DNA of 24,659 nt from TWA4 sp034086685 (GTDB lineage: Bacteria; Bacillota; Clostridia; Lachnospirales; Lachnospiraceae), in contig JAXDZY010000062.1 in NCBI GenBank assembly GCA_034086685.1, positions 1 to 24,659 of the forward strand, in the 5' to 3' direction. Both the position numbers and the translations under genes were made by a program. Positions 8,013-16,504 of this stretch are shown piece after piece. Each line of letters starts with the position of its first letter. Position 1 is the stretch's first letter. Below the pieces are notes generated by a model. It was not told where the DNA came from. It searched no databases and saw nothing but the letters and a program-made list of their open reading frames with translations.

Positions 8013-8088
8013 TGTCATATTCTTCGGGCATTCAGCCACCCCCAATGCCCGTTTCCACGTTTCATACAATATACATACAGGAGGATAT

Positions 8089-8490
8089 ATGGAAAAATTA
8101 CCCACCCGAAAAAAACTCAATGTTCTGATCATCAGTATTGCACGGTACACTGAGATTCTCATGTCCTGCATTATCACTGCCGTCATTATCATCATGATCA
8201 TCAATCTGATCATCGAACTTCCGGATACATTGAGCGACACGATCAAAAATGATGCTTTCAATGAATTTCTGTCTTATGCACTGAGTCTGGTGGTCGGCAT
8301 CGAGTTTGTAAAAATGCTCTGCAACTACACATCGGAAACAGTGATCGAAGTGCTGATGATGGCCACAGCCAGACAGATGGTCGTAGAACATCTGAGTCCC
8401 ATCAATACCCTGATCGGAACTGCTGCAATTGCTGCTTTGTTCGCCGTCCGCAAATTTCTGTTCGTACCGGAAAAAAAGGAAGACGACTGA
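8089..8490 (+). CDS. PsiE-family small membrane protein
   Basis: This 133-residue integral membrane protein has four hydrophobic segments (about 14-43, 62-80, 84-100 with polar gaps, and 107-124). The region VVGIEFVKMLCNYT followed by VIEVLMMATARQMVVEH and a final LFAVRKFLF resembles the PsiE (phosphate-starvation-inducible) family; the length matches E. coli PsiE (136 residues). Its biochemical role is unknown. The open frame reaches back to 7963, but the ATG at 8089 has AGGAGG 4 bases upstream and gives the family length. It is monocistronic, with its own promoter and a strong terminator. Whether phosphate controls it here cannot be told from the sequence. Confidence 0.72.
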   Translation: MEKLPTRKKLNVLIISIARYTEILMSCIITAVIIIMIINLIIELPDTLSDTIKNDAFNEFLSYALSLVVGIEFVKMLCNYTSETVIEVLMMATARQMVVEHLSPINTLIGTAAIAALFAVRKFLFVPEKKEDD

Positions 8491-8515
8491 CCCGATACCC
8501 GTTAATGAAAGAATC

Positions 8516-8576
8516 ATCCCGCAGGAATCAGTGTTTATGACACCAGAAACTCCTGCGGGATTATTTTCTGTTTTTC
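8516..8576. terminator. shared terminator between psiE-like gene and malQ
   Basis: A perfect 10-base inverted repeat, TCCCGCAGGA (8517-8526) and TCCTGCGGGA (8551-8560), encloses a smaller GTGT/ACAC hairpin (8531-8543). It is followed on the plus strand by TTATTTTCTGTTTTTC, so it ends the psiE-like transcript. On the minus strand the tail TGATTCTTTCATT is weaker but could also stop malQ transcripts. Confidence 0.82.
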
Positions 8577-8611
8577 TATTCGTTCATATACAATCCGGCT
8601 TTCAGCCGCGG

Positions 8612-10111
8612 TCATCTCCGATACAGCTGAACAAGCTTTTTCAGATACCCGCTGTGCTCTTTTGTCAGCTGCCCCGGCTGCAGTCTCCATTTCCAGTTAT
8701 AACCGATGGTAGAAGGTTCATTGGTCCGTGCTTCATTGCCCAGTCCCAGTATGTCCTGTGCCTGCAGAATTGCCACGCTGCTGACGCTGCCGTAAGCCAT
8801 GCGGATCACCCGGTCAAGGGCACATTTCTGATATTCCTCCTCATCACGGATGGCCAGATAATCCATCAGATGTTCCTTTGTGTATCCACTTATGTTCTGC
8901 AGATAGCCGGCCAGTGTCTCATTGTCATGAGTTCCTGCGTATACAATGCTGTTGGGCTCATAATTATGCGGCAGATAATCATTATCCGCACCGGAATCAA
9001 AACCGAATTCGATCACCTTCATACCGGGAAAACCGGCTTCTTTTTTCAGTGCGCGGACTTCATCAATAATCACACCCAGATCTTCAGCTATAATCTTTGT
9101 CTCACCTGCAGCTTCCACAATGGCATCTGTCAGCTTTTTGCCGGGTCCCCAGTGGAATTCGCCCACCATGCCGTTTTCTGCTCCCGCAGGGATGGCATAA
9201 TAGCGTACAATTCCGATAAAATGATCGATTCTGATGGCATCATAAAGTTTTGCCGCTGTTTTTACTCTGGAACGCCACCATGAAAAATCATCCTTTTCCA
9301 TGGCATCCCAGTCATACAGCGGATTGCCCCACAGCTGTCCGTCATCGGAAAATGCATCCGGCGGTACTCCCGCCACTTTTTTGGGATTGTGCTCCTCATC
9401 CAGCTGAAACTGTTCATAATAAACCCAGGTATCCGCGCTGTCCAGAGCCACATAAATCGGCATATCACCAATGATCTCGATCTCATTTTCATTGGCGTAG
9501 GCTTTCACTTTATCCCACTGCTCAAAGAATTTAAACTGCAGGAATTTCCAGAAATCAATATCATAAGACAGTTTTTCCGTATATCCGGCCACAGCCTTTT
9601 CTTCATGAAGCCTGATATCCTCTTCCCAGTCCAGCCAGCACGCACCGTTAAAATAGCCCTTTACTGCCATAAACAGCGCATAATCATCCAGCCAGAAAGC
9701 ATTTTCCTTTTCAAATGCTCTGTATTCTTCCGTTTCTTTATGGCTGCTGTTGCCGAATGCAATACGCAGAACCTTGAAGCGGTTCTCATACATGTGACCG
9801 TAATCCACATAGCCGGGATGTCCGCCCCAGTCGCGCTGCTCATAATTTCCTTTTTTCAGCAGTCCTTCTTCACGAAGTGTTTCCAGATCAATAAAATAGG
9901 GGTTGCCTGCAAAAGCAGAGAAATTCTGATAGGGGCTGTCCCCGATACTGGTGGGACCTGCAGGCAGCACCTGCCAGTATTTCTGACCGCTCTCCTTCAG
10001 AAAATCGATAAATTCAAACGCCTCCTTACCCAGCGTTCCGATTCCGCAGGGAGTAGGAAGTGCATATACGGGAAGGAGGATTCCCGCTCCTCTTTTTAAT
10101 GTTGTTTCCAT
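8612..10111 (-). CDS. malQ: 4-alpha-glucanotransferase (GH77, amylomaltase)
   Basis: This 499-residue cytoplasmic enzyme of glycoside hydrolase family 77 transfers alpha-1,4-glucan segments between maltodextrins and releases glucose. The catalytic set is visible: nucleophile Asp296 in RIDHF, acid/base Glu343 in IAEDLG and the transition-state aspartate Asp396 in GTHDNE. The N-terminal part has the family motif SPYQNFSAFAGNP. The length matches the compact bacterial type. The ATG at 10111 has AAAGGA about 9 bases upstream. It is the last gene of the glucokinase-LRR-VWA-MoxR-malQ unit, 38 bases after the MoxR gene; glucose freed by MalQ would be phosphorylated by the glucokinase at the head of the same unit. 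Confidence 0.96.
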   Translation of the reverse strand: METTLKRGAGILLPVYALPTPCGIGTLGKEAFEFIDFLKESGQKYWQVLPAGPTSIGDSPYQNFSAFAGNPYFIDLETLREEGLLKKGNYEQRDWGGHPGYVDYGHMYENRFKVLRIAFGNSSHKETEEYRAFEKENAFWLDDYALFMAVKGYFNGACWLDWEEDIRLHEEKAVAGYTEKLSYDIDFWKFLQFKFFEQWDKVKAYANENEIEIIGDMPIYVALDSADTWVYYEQFQLDEEHNPKKVAGVPPDAFSDDGQLWGNPLYDWDAMEKDDFSWWRSRVKTAAKLYDAIRIDHFIGIVRYYAIPAGAENGMVGEFHWGPGKKLTDAIVEAAGETKIIAEDLGVIIDEVRALKKEAGFPGMKVIEFGFDSGADNDYLPHNYEPNSIVYAGTHDNETLAGYLQNISGYTKEHLMDYLAIRDEEEYQKCALDRVIRMAYGSVSSVAILQAQDILGLGNEARTNEPSTIGYNWKWRLQPGQLTKEHSGYLKKLVQLYRR

Positions 10112-10149
10112 GTTTTTTATTCCTTTTCTGTTTATTGCTGCATATATCT

Positions 10150-11709
10150 TTACTGATTTGCTCTCAGCTCTTCAATCTGCTGCAGAATTTCTCTCTGCTG
10201 CTCTCCGGATAATAATGTTTTATTATACCGGTAATATCTGGGGCACCCGTTGTCACTGATAAAACGAATCGCATAATAACTCAGGGACAGTTCCGTAATA
10301 AATACCACCAGCTCCTGATCCTCACCAAAGGCTTTTTCCACAAAATCAAATGCATATTCCAGCGCCTGCGAAACCTGCTCCGTCTCTTCCTCAAGACCCG
10401 CTGTCTCCCGGTTAAAGCCCGCTTTTATCATGGCAAACGACTCCGATGCAGTTTCACAGTCTGCTGTCATCAGCAAATGCTCCTGTCTTTCCAGTTCCGC
10501 AAGAACACGGCGGGTGCAGCGTTCCTCCATACGGTTGATAAGACCGGCCTCTTTCTTATCTTCCAGTTCCTTGCTGAGCTTTCCGTAAAGCCGGGTCAAC
10601 AGACGGATGGCATCTCTGCGGCCGGTCAGAGCACCTTCACCCGAAGCGTTCAGATTCTCCTGCGCTCTGTCCAGCTGTTCCTGATAATCGATCATGACTT
10701 CATAGAGCTCGGAAACATAGGAATCCCGCTCCATCACATGGGTAAACATCTCATTCAGCCGTCCCAGTACCAGACCCAGCACGCTGAGCCGCTCATCGAA
10801 GGGTGCCTGCCACAGTTTTTCCAGTGCATTCCGTGAAACCGTCCCCTCAAGAATCTCCTCAATTCTGTAATCATTTCTGTACTTATTATAGAGATCATAA
10901 TAAGCCGCAAAATCTTTGGCAATCCTGGGGTGCTGCAGATACTGAATAACCAGTTCTTCATCCACGGGAATGGCAAGTTTTTCATAAGTATACAGAATCT
11001 GCGACAAATCCTCCCATCCACGGGCAGTCACAAAACGTTTGCCGTCCAGGGTAGTTTCTATATCATAAAAATTCTCTTTTCTGATTTCCAGATAGGTCAG
11101 AATACTGTTGTGAATATTCTGTTCATAAGCATATTCTTTCCAGACACTGTAATCCTGTGAAACATTGATTTTCTTAACACGGTCCAGAGTAACCACGTCA
11201 AAATCCCGCACCGATTTATTATACTCCGGAGGATTGCCCGCAGCTACGATCAGCCAGCCCTCGGGAATTTTCTGGTTGCCGAAGGTTTTACACTGCAGAA
11301 ACTGCAGCATGGTAGGTGCCAGCGTCTCCGATACACAGTTGATTTCATCAATGAACAGAATCCCCTCCCGAAGACCGGTCTGCTCCATGCGATTGTATAC
11401 GGAAGCAATAATCTCACTCATGGTATACTCTGTTATGGCATATTCCCGTTCCCCATAGGTTTTATGTTCAATAAACGGCAGACCTACCGCGCTCTGTCTG
11501 GTATGATGGGTAATCGTATAGGAAACCAGACCAATCCCGCATTCTCTGGCCACCTGTTCCATAATCGCCGTTTTTCCGATACCGGGCGGCCCGATCAACA
11601 GCACCGGTCTCTGTCTCACCGCAGGAATCACATACTGACCGAATTCATCTTTCATCAGATATGCCCGTATTGTATTGCGGATTTCCTCTTTTGCGCGTTT
11701 AATATGCAT
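10150..11709 (-). CDS. MoxR-like AAA+ ATPase
   Basis: This 519-residue protein has an N-terminal AAA+ module (about 1-270) with Walker A GPPGIGKT at 40-47, Walker B ILFIDE ending at Asp121-Glu122, and a sensor-1 region with VAAGNPPEYN. The remaining 250 residues are charged, mostly helical and not recognised. MoxR ATPases act as chaperones that remodel or mature target complexes, usually with a VWA-domain partner encoded next door. The ATG at 11709 has GGAGG 8 bases upstream and overlaps the end of the VWA gene by 11 bases. A longer in-frame start at 11793 lies wholly within the VWA gene and is unlikely. The substrate complex is unknown. Confidence 0.88.
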   Translation of the reverse strand: MHIKRAKEEIRNTIRAYLMKDEFGQYVIPAVRQRPVLLIGPPGIGKTAIMEQVARECGIGLVSYTITHHTRQSAVGLPFIEHKTYGEREYAITEYTMSEIIASVYNRMEQTGLREGILFIDEINCVSETLAPTMLQFLQCKTFGNQKIPEGWLIVAAGNPPEYNKSVRDFDVVTLDRVKKINVSQDYSVWKEYAYEQNIHNSILTYLEIRKENFYDIETTLDGKRFVTARGWEDLSQILYTYEKLAIPVDEELVIQYLQHPRIAKDFAAYYDLYNKYRNDYRIEEILEGTVSRNALEKLWQAPFDERLSVLGLVLGRLNEMFTHVMERDSYVSELYEVMIDYQEQLDRAQENLNASGEGALTGRRDAIRLLTRLYGKLSKELEDKKEAGLINRMEERCTRRVLAELERQEHLLMTADCETASESFAMIKAGFNRETAGLEEETEQVSQALEYAFDFVEKAFGEDQELVVFITELSLSYYAIRFISDNGCPRYYRYNKTLLSGEQQREILQQIEELRANQ

Positions 11710-13072
11710 AGCTGCCACCTCCGCTGTCTTTATATATGCCTCCGGTCCCGGCCTTATTCGTACTGCCTGTCCTCTCACCGGCACCGTTTTCAAATTCCTC
11801 CGGTTCCACCACCAGTTTCAAAGCCCACATGGGAACCTTCACATCACTTTCATCCGCTTCACGCATAAATACAAATGCAGTATCATACCCCGGACTTCTC
11901 GTTGGATATGTTCCCTGACCATCTGTAAAATATATAAGTCCCTTTAATTCTGCAAGTTCGCCCTTCTTACGAAGATCTGCCACATACTCAAATACCGGCC
12001 GGAAATCGGTTCCGCCTCCACCCTGTATGGTGAGTCCTGCCACATACTGCTCCAGCTCTTTCTCGTCATGCACCACATCATCCTTCTGAATTCCGGCATC
12101 ACACTGAATCAGATGGATCTCCATCTTTCTGAAAAAATTCTCGCTGTTTCGCAGAATAGCGCAGGTCTCCGTAAGGAAATTCTGCACCAGTTCTCCTTTA
12201 CAGGACATGGATGTATCAATGGCAATCACAAACTGCTCTATTTTTTTCACCTCTTTAAACTCCTGGGGCTCAATCAGCGGCATATTGCCGTAAAGCTCCA
12301 GCCCGTAGGTGTAGAATACATAATCAAATGAATCCGCGTCCACCTGTACTTCTTCCCGCAGTACAGCAAAACGCTTCAGAAATTCCCGGTACTGATATCG
12401 TTCCCTGTTCTCTGTTTTCACTGCCTCAAACAGATTACCCGCATCTTTGCCGGCTTCCCGTCCGAATGTTTCCATCTCCGTCTGGGTTCTGCTGCTGATA
12501 TCTTCCCATTTATTCTGCTGCTGTGTACGCTTCTTTTTATCCTTTTCCCTGTACCAGTAGTTATGGTCGTCCACCAGAAATTCGCTTTCCAGTCCGTAAA
12601 GCATCCTGTCTTCCGGTCCAAACCGGAGAAGATACTGATACGTACGCTCCGCTGTCAGCACACGCTGTTTTTTATGCAGTTCTTCATAAATAAACAGCCG
12701 CCTGCCCGGTGTCTTCATTCTGACAGCCCGGATATTCAGATTATCGATTACAGACTCAATCACAATATCACAGGCCAGATTCCAGTATCGTTTGTCCCGT
12801 CCGTCCCTCCTCCACAGATGACGGAACAGACAGTGCAGCACCATATGCAGATACAGACGGTTCACCAGAAAACGGTCTCTTTCATACAGATCAGCCAGAA
12901 ACAGAGGATGATAAAAAACAGTTTCCCCATCTGTTCCCACATAACCATTTCCATCATTGCGTTCATAACGAAAAGCCGAAAAGGCCATATCCATATACCG
13001 CATGGATAAATACAGTTCATTACGGGAAGCAAGAAGTATCTTTCTGCCCAGTTCACCCGGACTTACAGCCAT
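11699..13072 (-). CDS. VWA-like (DUF2201-type) protein, putative MoxR partner
   Basis: This 457-residue protein combines an N-terminal metallopeptidase-like region and a C-terminal von Willebrand A-like domain (about 278-425). The VWA metal site is complete: DTSMS at 286-290, Thr355 in GGGGTDF and Asp384 in YFTDG. The N-terminal part has H76-x3-H80-x4-H85 (LHMVLHCLFRH), the place of the HExxH-like motif of DUF2201 proteins, but Met77 stands where a catalytic Glu would be. The middle (about 175-245) is hydrophilic and probably linker. The last 30 residues are Gly/Ser-rich. The ATG at 13072 has AGGAGG 8 bases upstream. It overlaps the MoxR gene by 11 bases, supporting a working pair like RavA-ViaA. 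Confidence 0.85.
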   Translation of the reverse strand: MAVSPGELGRKILLASRNELYLSMRYMDMAFSAFRYERNDGNGYVGTDGETVFYHPLFLADLYERDRFLVNRLYLHMVLHCLFRHLWRRDGRDKRYWNLACDIVIESVIDNLNIRAVRMKTPGRRLFIYEELHKKQRVLTAERTYQYLLRFGPEDRMLYGLESEFLVDDHNYWYREKDKKKRTQQQNKWEDISSRTQTEMETFGREAGKDAGNLFEAVKTENRERYQYREFLKRFAVLREEVQVDADSFDYVFYTYGLELYGNMPLIEPQEFKEVKKIEQFVIAIDTSMSCKGELVQNFLTETCAILRNSENFFRKMEIHLIQCDAGIQKDDVVHDEKELEQYVAGLTIQGGGGTDFRPVFEYVADLRKKGELAELKGLIYFTDGQGTYPTRSPGYDTAFVFMREADESDVKVPMWALKLVVEPEEFENGAGERTGSTNKAGTGGIYKDSGGGSYAY

Positions 13073-13111
13073 ATCTCATTCCTCCTGTCATATCACGTGT
13101 ATGAATTCATA

Positions 13112-14017
13112 TTAAAGCATATATTTTTTCCGTTTTCTTCTGCCTGCAAATCTTCTGCCATGATATGCCATCAGCAGATTAATAAATTCCGGTTTTTTCG
13201 CCTGCGAGACCTGGGTCAGCAGTTTTTTTGTCTGTTCTTCATCATACAGATCAAATTCCAGTACCAGTTCCAGGTCCTGTGGAGCATCTTTATCCATACA
13301 TTCCTTCAAAAACTCAGGCCCGTGAGAGGAAAGCCATGTCCGGTAAGCTTCCCTGCGGTTTTCTCCCAGTCTGAGAGGGCAGGACAGACGTCCCACTGCA
13401 TGTCCCATAACAGCCTGCAGAGGGTCTTCACGGACAGAACGTTCAAACAGCCTGTCATAGGCCTCATAATCCACATCCCCGCCCCGGAAACACTGTCTGT
13501 AAGCCTGCCCGGATCCATAGATAACTTCTTCAAAAATCCGCGCAGGATAATTCTCAACATAATCAAAATAAAATGCCGGAAACATAAGCCTGGCTTTCTC
13601 AGTAACTCCATCTGCCTTTTCATAGATAAGATCCGCACGTACATCCTGCATCACATCGGAAATCAGCAGGCGTAAAGCAGAGGCATGATCCGCTGCCACA
13701 TGAAGCAGGATTTCCGACAGATGATCGCAATTTTTAAAAGCACCGTCTCCCACATGCACCAGCGTATCATACGCTGTCAGTTTCTTCAGATGAATACAGT
13801 TGAAAAATACATGATCTCCCAGAGACTCCACCGACCGGGGCAGCTCTGCTTCACAGAGCTCTTCCATACCCCTGAACGCATAATCGCCGATCTGAAAAAC
13901 TGTCAGACCGGCAATCTTCTCCGGTACATACAGAAAACGAAGAGGACGGGTACAGCCCGTGATCCGCGCTTTCCCCTGTACCTCTTCCCATCTGAATATG
14001 GTCTCGTCTTCCTGCAT
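13112..14017 (-). CDS. BspA-type leucine-rich repeat protein
   Basis: This 301-residue protein has about three LRR_5 (BspA-type) repeats between residues 27 and 110, with the recurring pattern IGDYAF, LGDHVF and VGDGAF followed by C/M-x-x-L-x-x-L. The remaining 190 residues are helical-looking and unrecognised, ending in a basic GRRFAGRRKRKKYML tail. There is no signal peptide, so it should stay in the cytoplasm, unlike most BspA-like surface proteins. The ATG at 14017 shares a base with the glucokinase stop (TAATG), a sign of coupled translation. It is followed after 39 bases by the VWA gene. I infer an adaptor role for the MoxR/VWA pair, but nothing in the sequence proves it. Confidence 0.75.
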   Translation of the reverse strand: MQEDETIFRWEEVQGKARITGCTRPLRFLYVPEKIAGLTVFQIGDYAFRGMEELCEAELPRSVESLGDHVFFNCIHLKKLTAYDTLVHVGDGAFKNCDHLSEILLHVAADHASALRLLISDVMQDVRADLIYEKADGVTEKARLMFPAFYFDYVENYPARIFEEVIYGSGQAYRQCFRGGDVDYEAYDRLFERSVREDPLQAVMGHAVGRLSCPLRLGENRREAYRTWLSSHGPEFLKECMDKDAPQDLELVLEFDLYDEEQTKKLLTQVSQAKKPEFINLLMAYHGRRFAGRRKRKKYML

Positions 14018-14949
14018 TACAGTACCAGCTTTGCTGCTCCGAACATACCGGCATCATTTGACAGGCTGGCAATAAAAATACCGGCTTTCTTTTTACTTAA
14101 AGGTGTCAGCTCATTGTAACGGGCCTGCAGCATATCTACCAGATAATCCCCTGCTTTTGATACACCGCCTCCGACAACAAATGCTTCCGGATCTACAGCA
14201 TATGTAATCCAGGACATGGACAGAGCCAGATAATCCATACATCTCTTTACTGTCTTCTGTGCCAGCGCATCTCCGCTTTTTGCTGCATCCAGCACATCTT
14301 TACAGGAGAAATCCTTTCCTCTCAGCACACAGCTTTCTCCATCTGCCGCCAGAGTCCGCTTCATCTCCTTTACAATACCGGTTGCGGAAGCATACTGTTC
14401 CAGACAGCCTCTGTTGCCGCAATTGCAGCAGTCTGTTTCTTCCAGATTAACTGTCATATGACCGACTTCAGCACCCATGCCCTTGCTGCCTGCCACAATT
14501 TTGCCATCGATGATCAGTCCGCCGCCAACACCGGTTCCCAGGGTATAGAACATCACGGAATCATATCCTCTGCCGGAGCCCATCCACTGCTCTCCAAGAG
14601 CAGCCACATTGGCATCGTTGCCGGCTTTAACAGGAACACCACCCAGCAGTTTGCTCAGTTCCTGCGCCGGATTGATATCTTTCCAGCCCAGATTTACACA
14701 AACCTCCACATATCCATTGCTCTGAACCGGACCGGGGACTCCGATTCCCACACCAATGAGCTCCTTTTCTTCCACACCGGCTGCTGTCAGATGATCCCTG
14801 GCAGATGCGGCAATATCGCTCAGAATGTATTTACCGTTCTCCTCCTTGCGTGTAGGAATCTCCCATTTCTCAAAAATGGTCCCATCTTCTCCGAGAATTC
14901 CCATCTTTACTGTTGTACCGCCAAGGTCAACGCCAACACATTTTTTCAT
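14017..14949 (-). CDS. ROK-family glucokinase
   Basis: This 310-residue sugar kinase of the ROK family most likely phosphorylates glucose with ATP. It begins with the phosphate-binding motif DLGGTTVK (8-15), has the catalytic aspartate Asp112 in GNDANVAALGE, and carries the ROK zinc site: His164 in EVGHM and Cys175, Cys177 and Cys182 in CNCGNRGCLE. No N-terminal helix-turn-helix is present, so it is an enzyme rather than a ROK repressor. The ATG at 14949 has AAGGAGG 6 bases upstream. It heads the unit that ends with malQ, which fits phosphorylation of the glucose that MalQ releases. Other hexoses are possible substrates. Confidence 0.93.
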   Translation of the reverse strand: MKKCVGVDLGGTTVKMGILGEDGTIFEKWEIPTRKEENGKYILSDIAASARDHLTAAGVEEKELIGVGIGVPGPVQSNGYVEVCVNLGWKDINPAQELSKLLGGVPVKAGNDANVAALGEQWMGSGRGYDSVMFYTLGTGVGGGLIIDGKIVAGSKGMGAEVGHMTVNLEETDCCNCGNRGCLEQYASATGIVKEMKRTLAADGESCVLRGKDFSCKDVLDAAKSGDALAQKTVKRCMDYLALSMSWITYAVDPEAFVVGGGVSKAGDYLVDMLQARYNELTPLSKKKAGIFIASLSNDAGMFGAAKLVL

Positions 14950-14960
14950 AAGTTACCTCC

Positions 14961-15016
14961 TTAAAATTTAAAAACAGGCTGTCACAGTCAGATTTTTTTC
15001 CTTGCGACAACCTGTT
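14961..15016 (-). terminator. intrinsic terminator-like hairpin in the glucokinase leader
   Basis: On the minus strand AACAGGTTGTC (15016-15006) pairs over 11 positions, with one G-U, with GACAGCCTGTT (14983-14973), followed by TTTTTAAATTTT. It ends metK transcription, or acts as an attenuator for the glucokinase operon, because it lies between a promoter (15042-15070) and the glucokinase ribosome binding site. Confidence 0.75.
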
Positions 15017-15041
15017 GATTTGCTCTCAGTCCGCTGGCAAT

Positions 15042-15070
15042 ATCATACCACATTCGGGCCCGAATTGCCA
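15042..15070 (-). promoter_or_regulatory. extended -10 promoter of the glucokinase-malQ unit with palindromic operator
   Basis: The minus strand reads TGGCAA, a 17-base spacer and TATGAT, with a TG one base before the -10, making it an extended -10 promoter with a weak -35. The spacer is almost filled by a perfect 14-base palindrome, ATTCGGG/CCCGAAT (15052-15065), well placed for a repressor dimer. Transcription would start near 15035. Confidence 0.55.
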
Positions 15071-15085
15071 TAGCCGGACATGTAT

Positions 15086-16282
15086 TTACTCGTTTTTCAA
15101 ATACTGTTTCATGACTTGTACTTTATCCGTCTTTTCCCAGCTCAGATCCAGATCATTACGTCCGAAATGCCCGTAAGCGGCTGTCTGTTTGTAAATAGGA
15201 CGTCTTAAATCAAGCATTTTGATGATACCTGCCGGACGCAGATCAAAATTTTCACGGATAATATCCACCAGTTTTTCATCAGACAGTTTTCCCGTACCAA
15301 AAGTGTCCACCATGATGGAAGTAGGCCTTGCAACACCAATTGCATATGATAACTGGATCTCACACTTGTCAGCCAGACCTGCAGCCACAATATTCTTTGC
15401 CACATAACGTGCCGCATAAGCTGCGGAACGGTCTACCTTTGTGCAGTCTTTTCCTGAAAAAGCTCCGCCGCCGTGACGTGCATATCCGCCATAAGTATCC
15501 ACAATAATCTTACGGCCTGTCAGACCGCTGTCACCCTGGGGGCCGCCAATTACAAAACGGCCTGTGGGATTGATGAAAAATTTTGTATTTTCATCTACCA
15601 TATGTGCAGGCAGGATTTCATCAAATACATATTTCCTGATGTCTGCGTGAATCTGTTCCTGAGTCACCTGCTCATCATGCTGAGTAGACAAAACAACTGC
15701 ATCCAGACGCACCGGCTTGTCATTTTCATCGTATTCCACCGTAACCTGAGTCTTTCCATCAGGTCTCAGGTAAGGCAGAGTACCGTTTTTGCGGACTTCT
15801 GTCAGCCGGCGGGCCAGCTTATGAGCCAGCGCAATGGGATAAGGCATATATTCTTCGGTTTCATTGGTAGCATAACCGAACATCATACCCTGGTCACCTG
15901 CACCAATGGCTTCAATTTCTTCATCACTCATGGTATTCTCTTTTGCCTCCAGCGCTTTGTCAACGCCCATGGCAATATCCGGTGACTGTTCATCCAGAGT
16001 TGTGATTACACCGCAGGTGCTTGCATCAAAACCGTACTTTGCACGTGTATAACCGATTTCTGTCACCGTATCACGCACAATCTTCGGAATATCCACATAT
16101 GCCTTTGTTGTAACCTCGCCCATAACCATAACCAGACCGGTCGTTGTACATGTTTCACAAGCCACGCGGCTCATGGGATCCTGTTCCAGCAGTGCATCCA
16201 GAATCGCATCGGAAATCTGGTCGCACATTTTATCCGGATGTCCTTCTGTAACGGACTCGGAAGTAAATAAACGTCTTTCCAT
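15086..16282 (-). CDS. metK: S-adenosylmethionine synthetase
   Basis: This 398-residue enzyme makes S-adenosylmethionine from methionine and ATP. The three family signatures are present: SVTEGHPDK with the ATP-binding loop near residues 10-18, GAGDQGMMFGYA in the middle, and GGGAFSGKD with the P-loop-like glycine run. The length matches the family. The open frame could start at 16315, but the ATG at 16282 has AAGAGG 7 bases upstream and gives the typical MERRLFTSESVTEGHPD start. The SAM-I riboswitch and terminator directly upstream mean it is switched off when SAM is plentiful. It is likely transcribed alone. Confidence 0.98.
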   Translation of the reverse strand: MERRLFTSESVTEGHPDKMCDQISDAILDALLEQDPMSRVACETCTTTGLVMVMGEVTTKAYVDIPKIVRDTVTEIGYTRAKYGFDASTCGVITTLDEQSPDIAMGVDKALEAKENTMSDEEIEAIGAGDQGMMFGYATNETEEYMPYPIALAHKLARRLTEVRKNGTLPYLRPDGKTQVTVEYDENDKPVRLDAVVLSTQHDEQVTQEQIHADIRKYVFDEILPAHMVDENTKFFINPTGRFVIGGPQGDSGLTGRKIIVDTYGGYARHGGGAFSGKDCTKVDRSAAYAARYVAKNIVAAGLADKCEIQLSYAIGVARPTSIMVDTFGTGKLSDEKLVDIIRENFDLRPAGIIKMLDLRRPIYKQTAAYGHFGRNDLDLSWEKTDKVQVMKQYLKNE

Positions 16283-16303
16283 AAAAAAACCTCTTTCCAA
16301 TAA

Positions 16304-16333
16304 TAAAAAAACCACCGAAGGACTCGATGGTTT
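16304..16333 (-). terminator. expression-platform terminator of the SAM-I riboswitch
   Basis: AACCATCGAG (16332-16323) pairs with TTCGGTGGTT (16319-16310), then TTTTTTTATTA follows. It lies between the aptamer and the metK ribosome binding site, as expected for a transcription-attenuating S-box leader. Confidence 0.88.
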
Positions 16334-16345
16334 ATGATCAAATCC

Positions 16346-16444
16346 CTCTTATTGTTCGATTTTACTCGCTCAGGCTGGCACCTTCCATATCAGGGGTTGC
16401 CGTGACTTCACAGATCCTTACATCTCCATCACTCTGAATAAGAG
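16346..16444 (-). ncRNA. SAM-I (S-box) riboswitch aptamer
   Basis: Read on the minus strand, the closing helix P1 is CTCTTAT (16444-16438) with ATAAGAG (16352-16346). Core S-box elements follow: CAGAGTGATGGAGAT with a kink-turn, GTGAAGTCACGGCAACC, GGAAGGTGCC and a final GAACAATAAGAG. These match the SAM-I consensus in order and spacing. P2b (AGAT/ATCT) is short. Binding of SAM would stabilise P1 and let the downstream terminator form, turning metK off. Confidence 0.93.
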
Positions 16445-16504
16445 AAAATTTATACTGTTGTTAAATTCCCTGCTGCAGATCAATACTTCCTGTACAGCGA
16501 AGTC

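Noticed and set aside
8429..9283. Long open frame (284 codons) on the plus strand opposite malQ
   Set aside because: It begins inside the psiE-like gene, has no ribosome binding site, reads as a low-complexity Ser/Cys/His-rich product and lies antisense to the well conserved malQ. It is a shadow frame.
11710..11793. Upstream extension of the MoxR gene by 28 codons
   Set aside because: It would lie entirely within the VWA gene, while the ATG at 11709 has GGAGG at ideal spacing.
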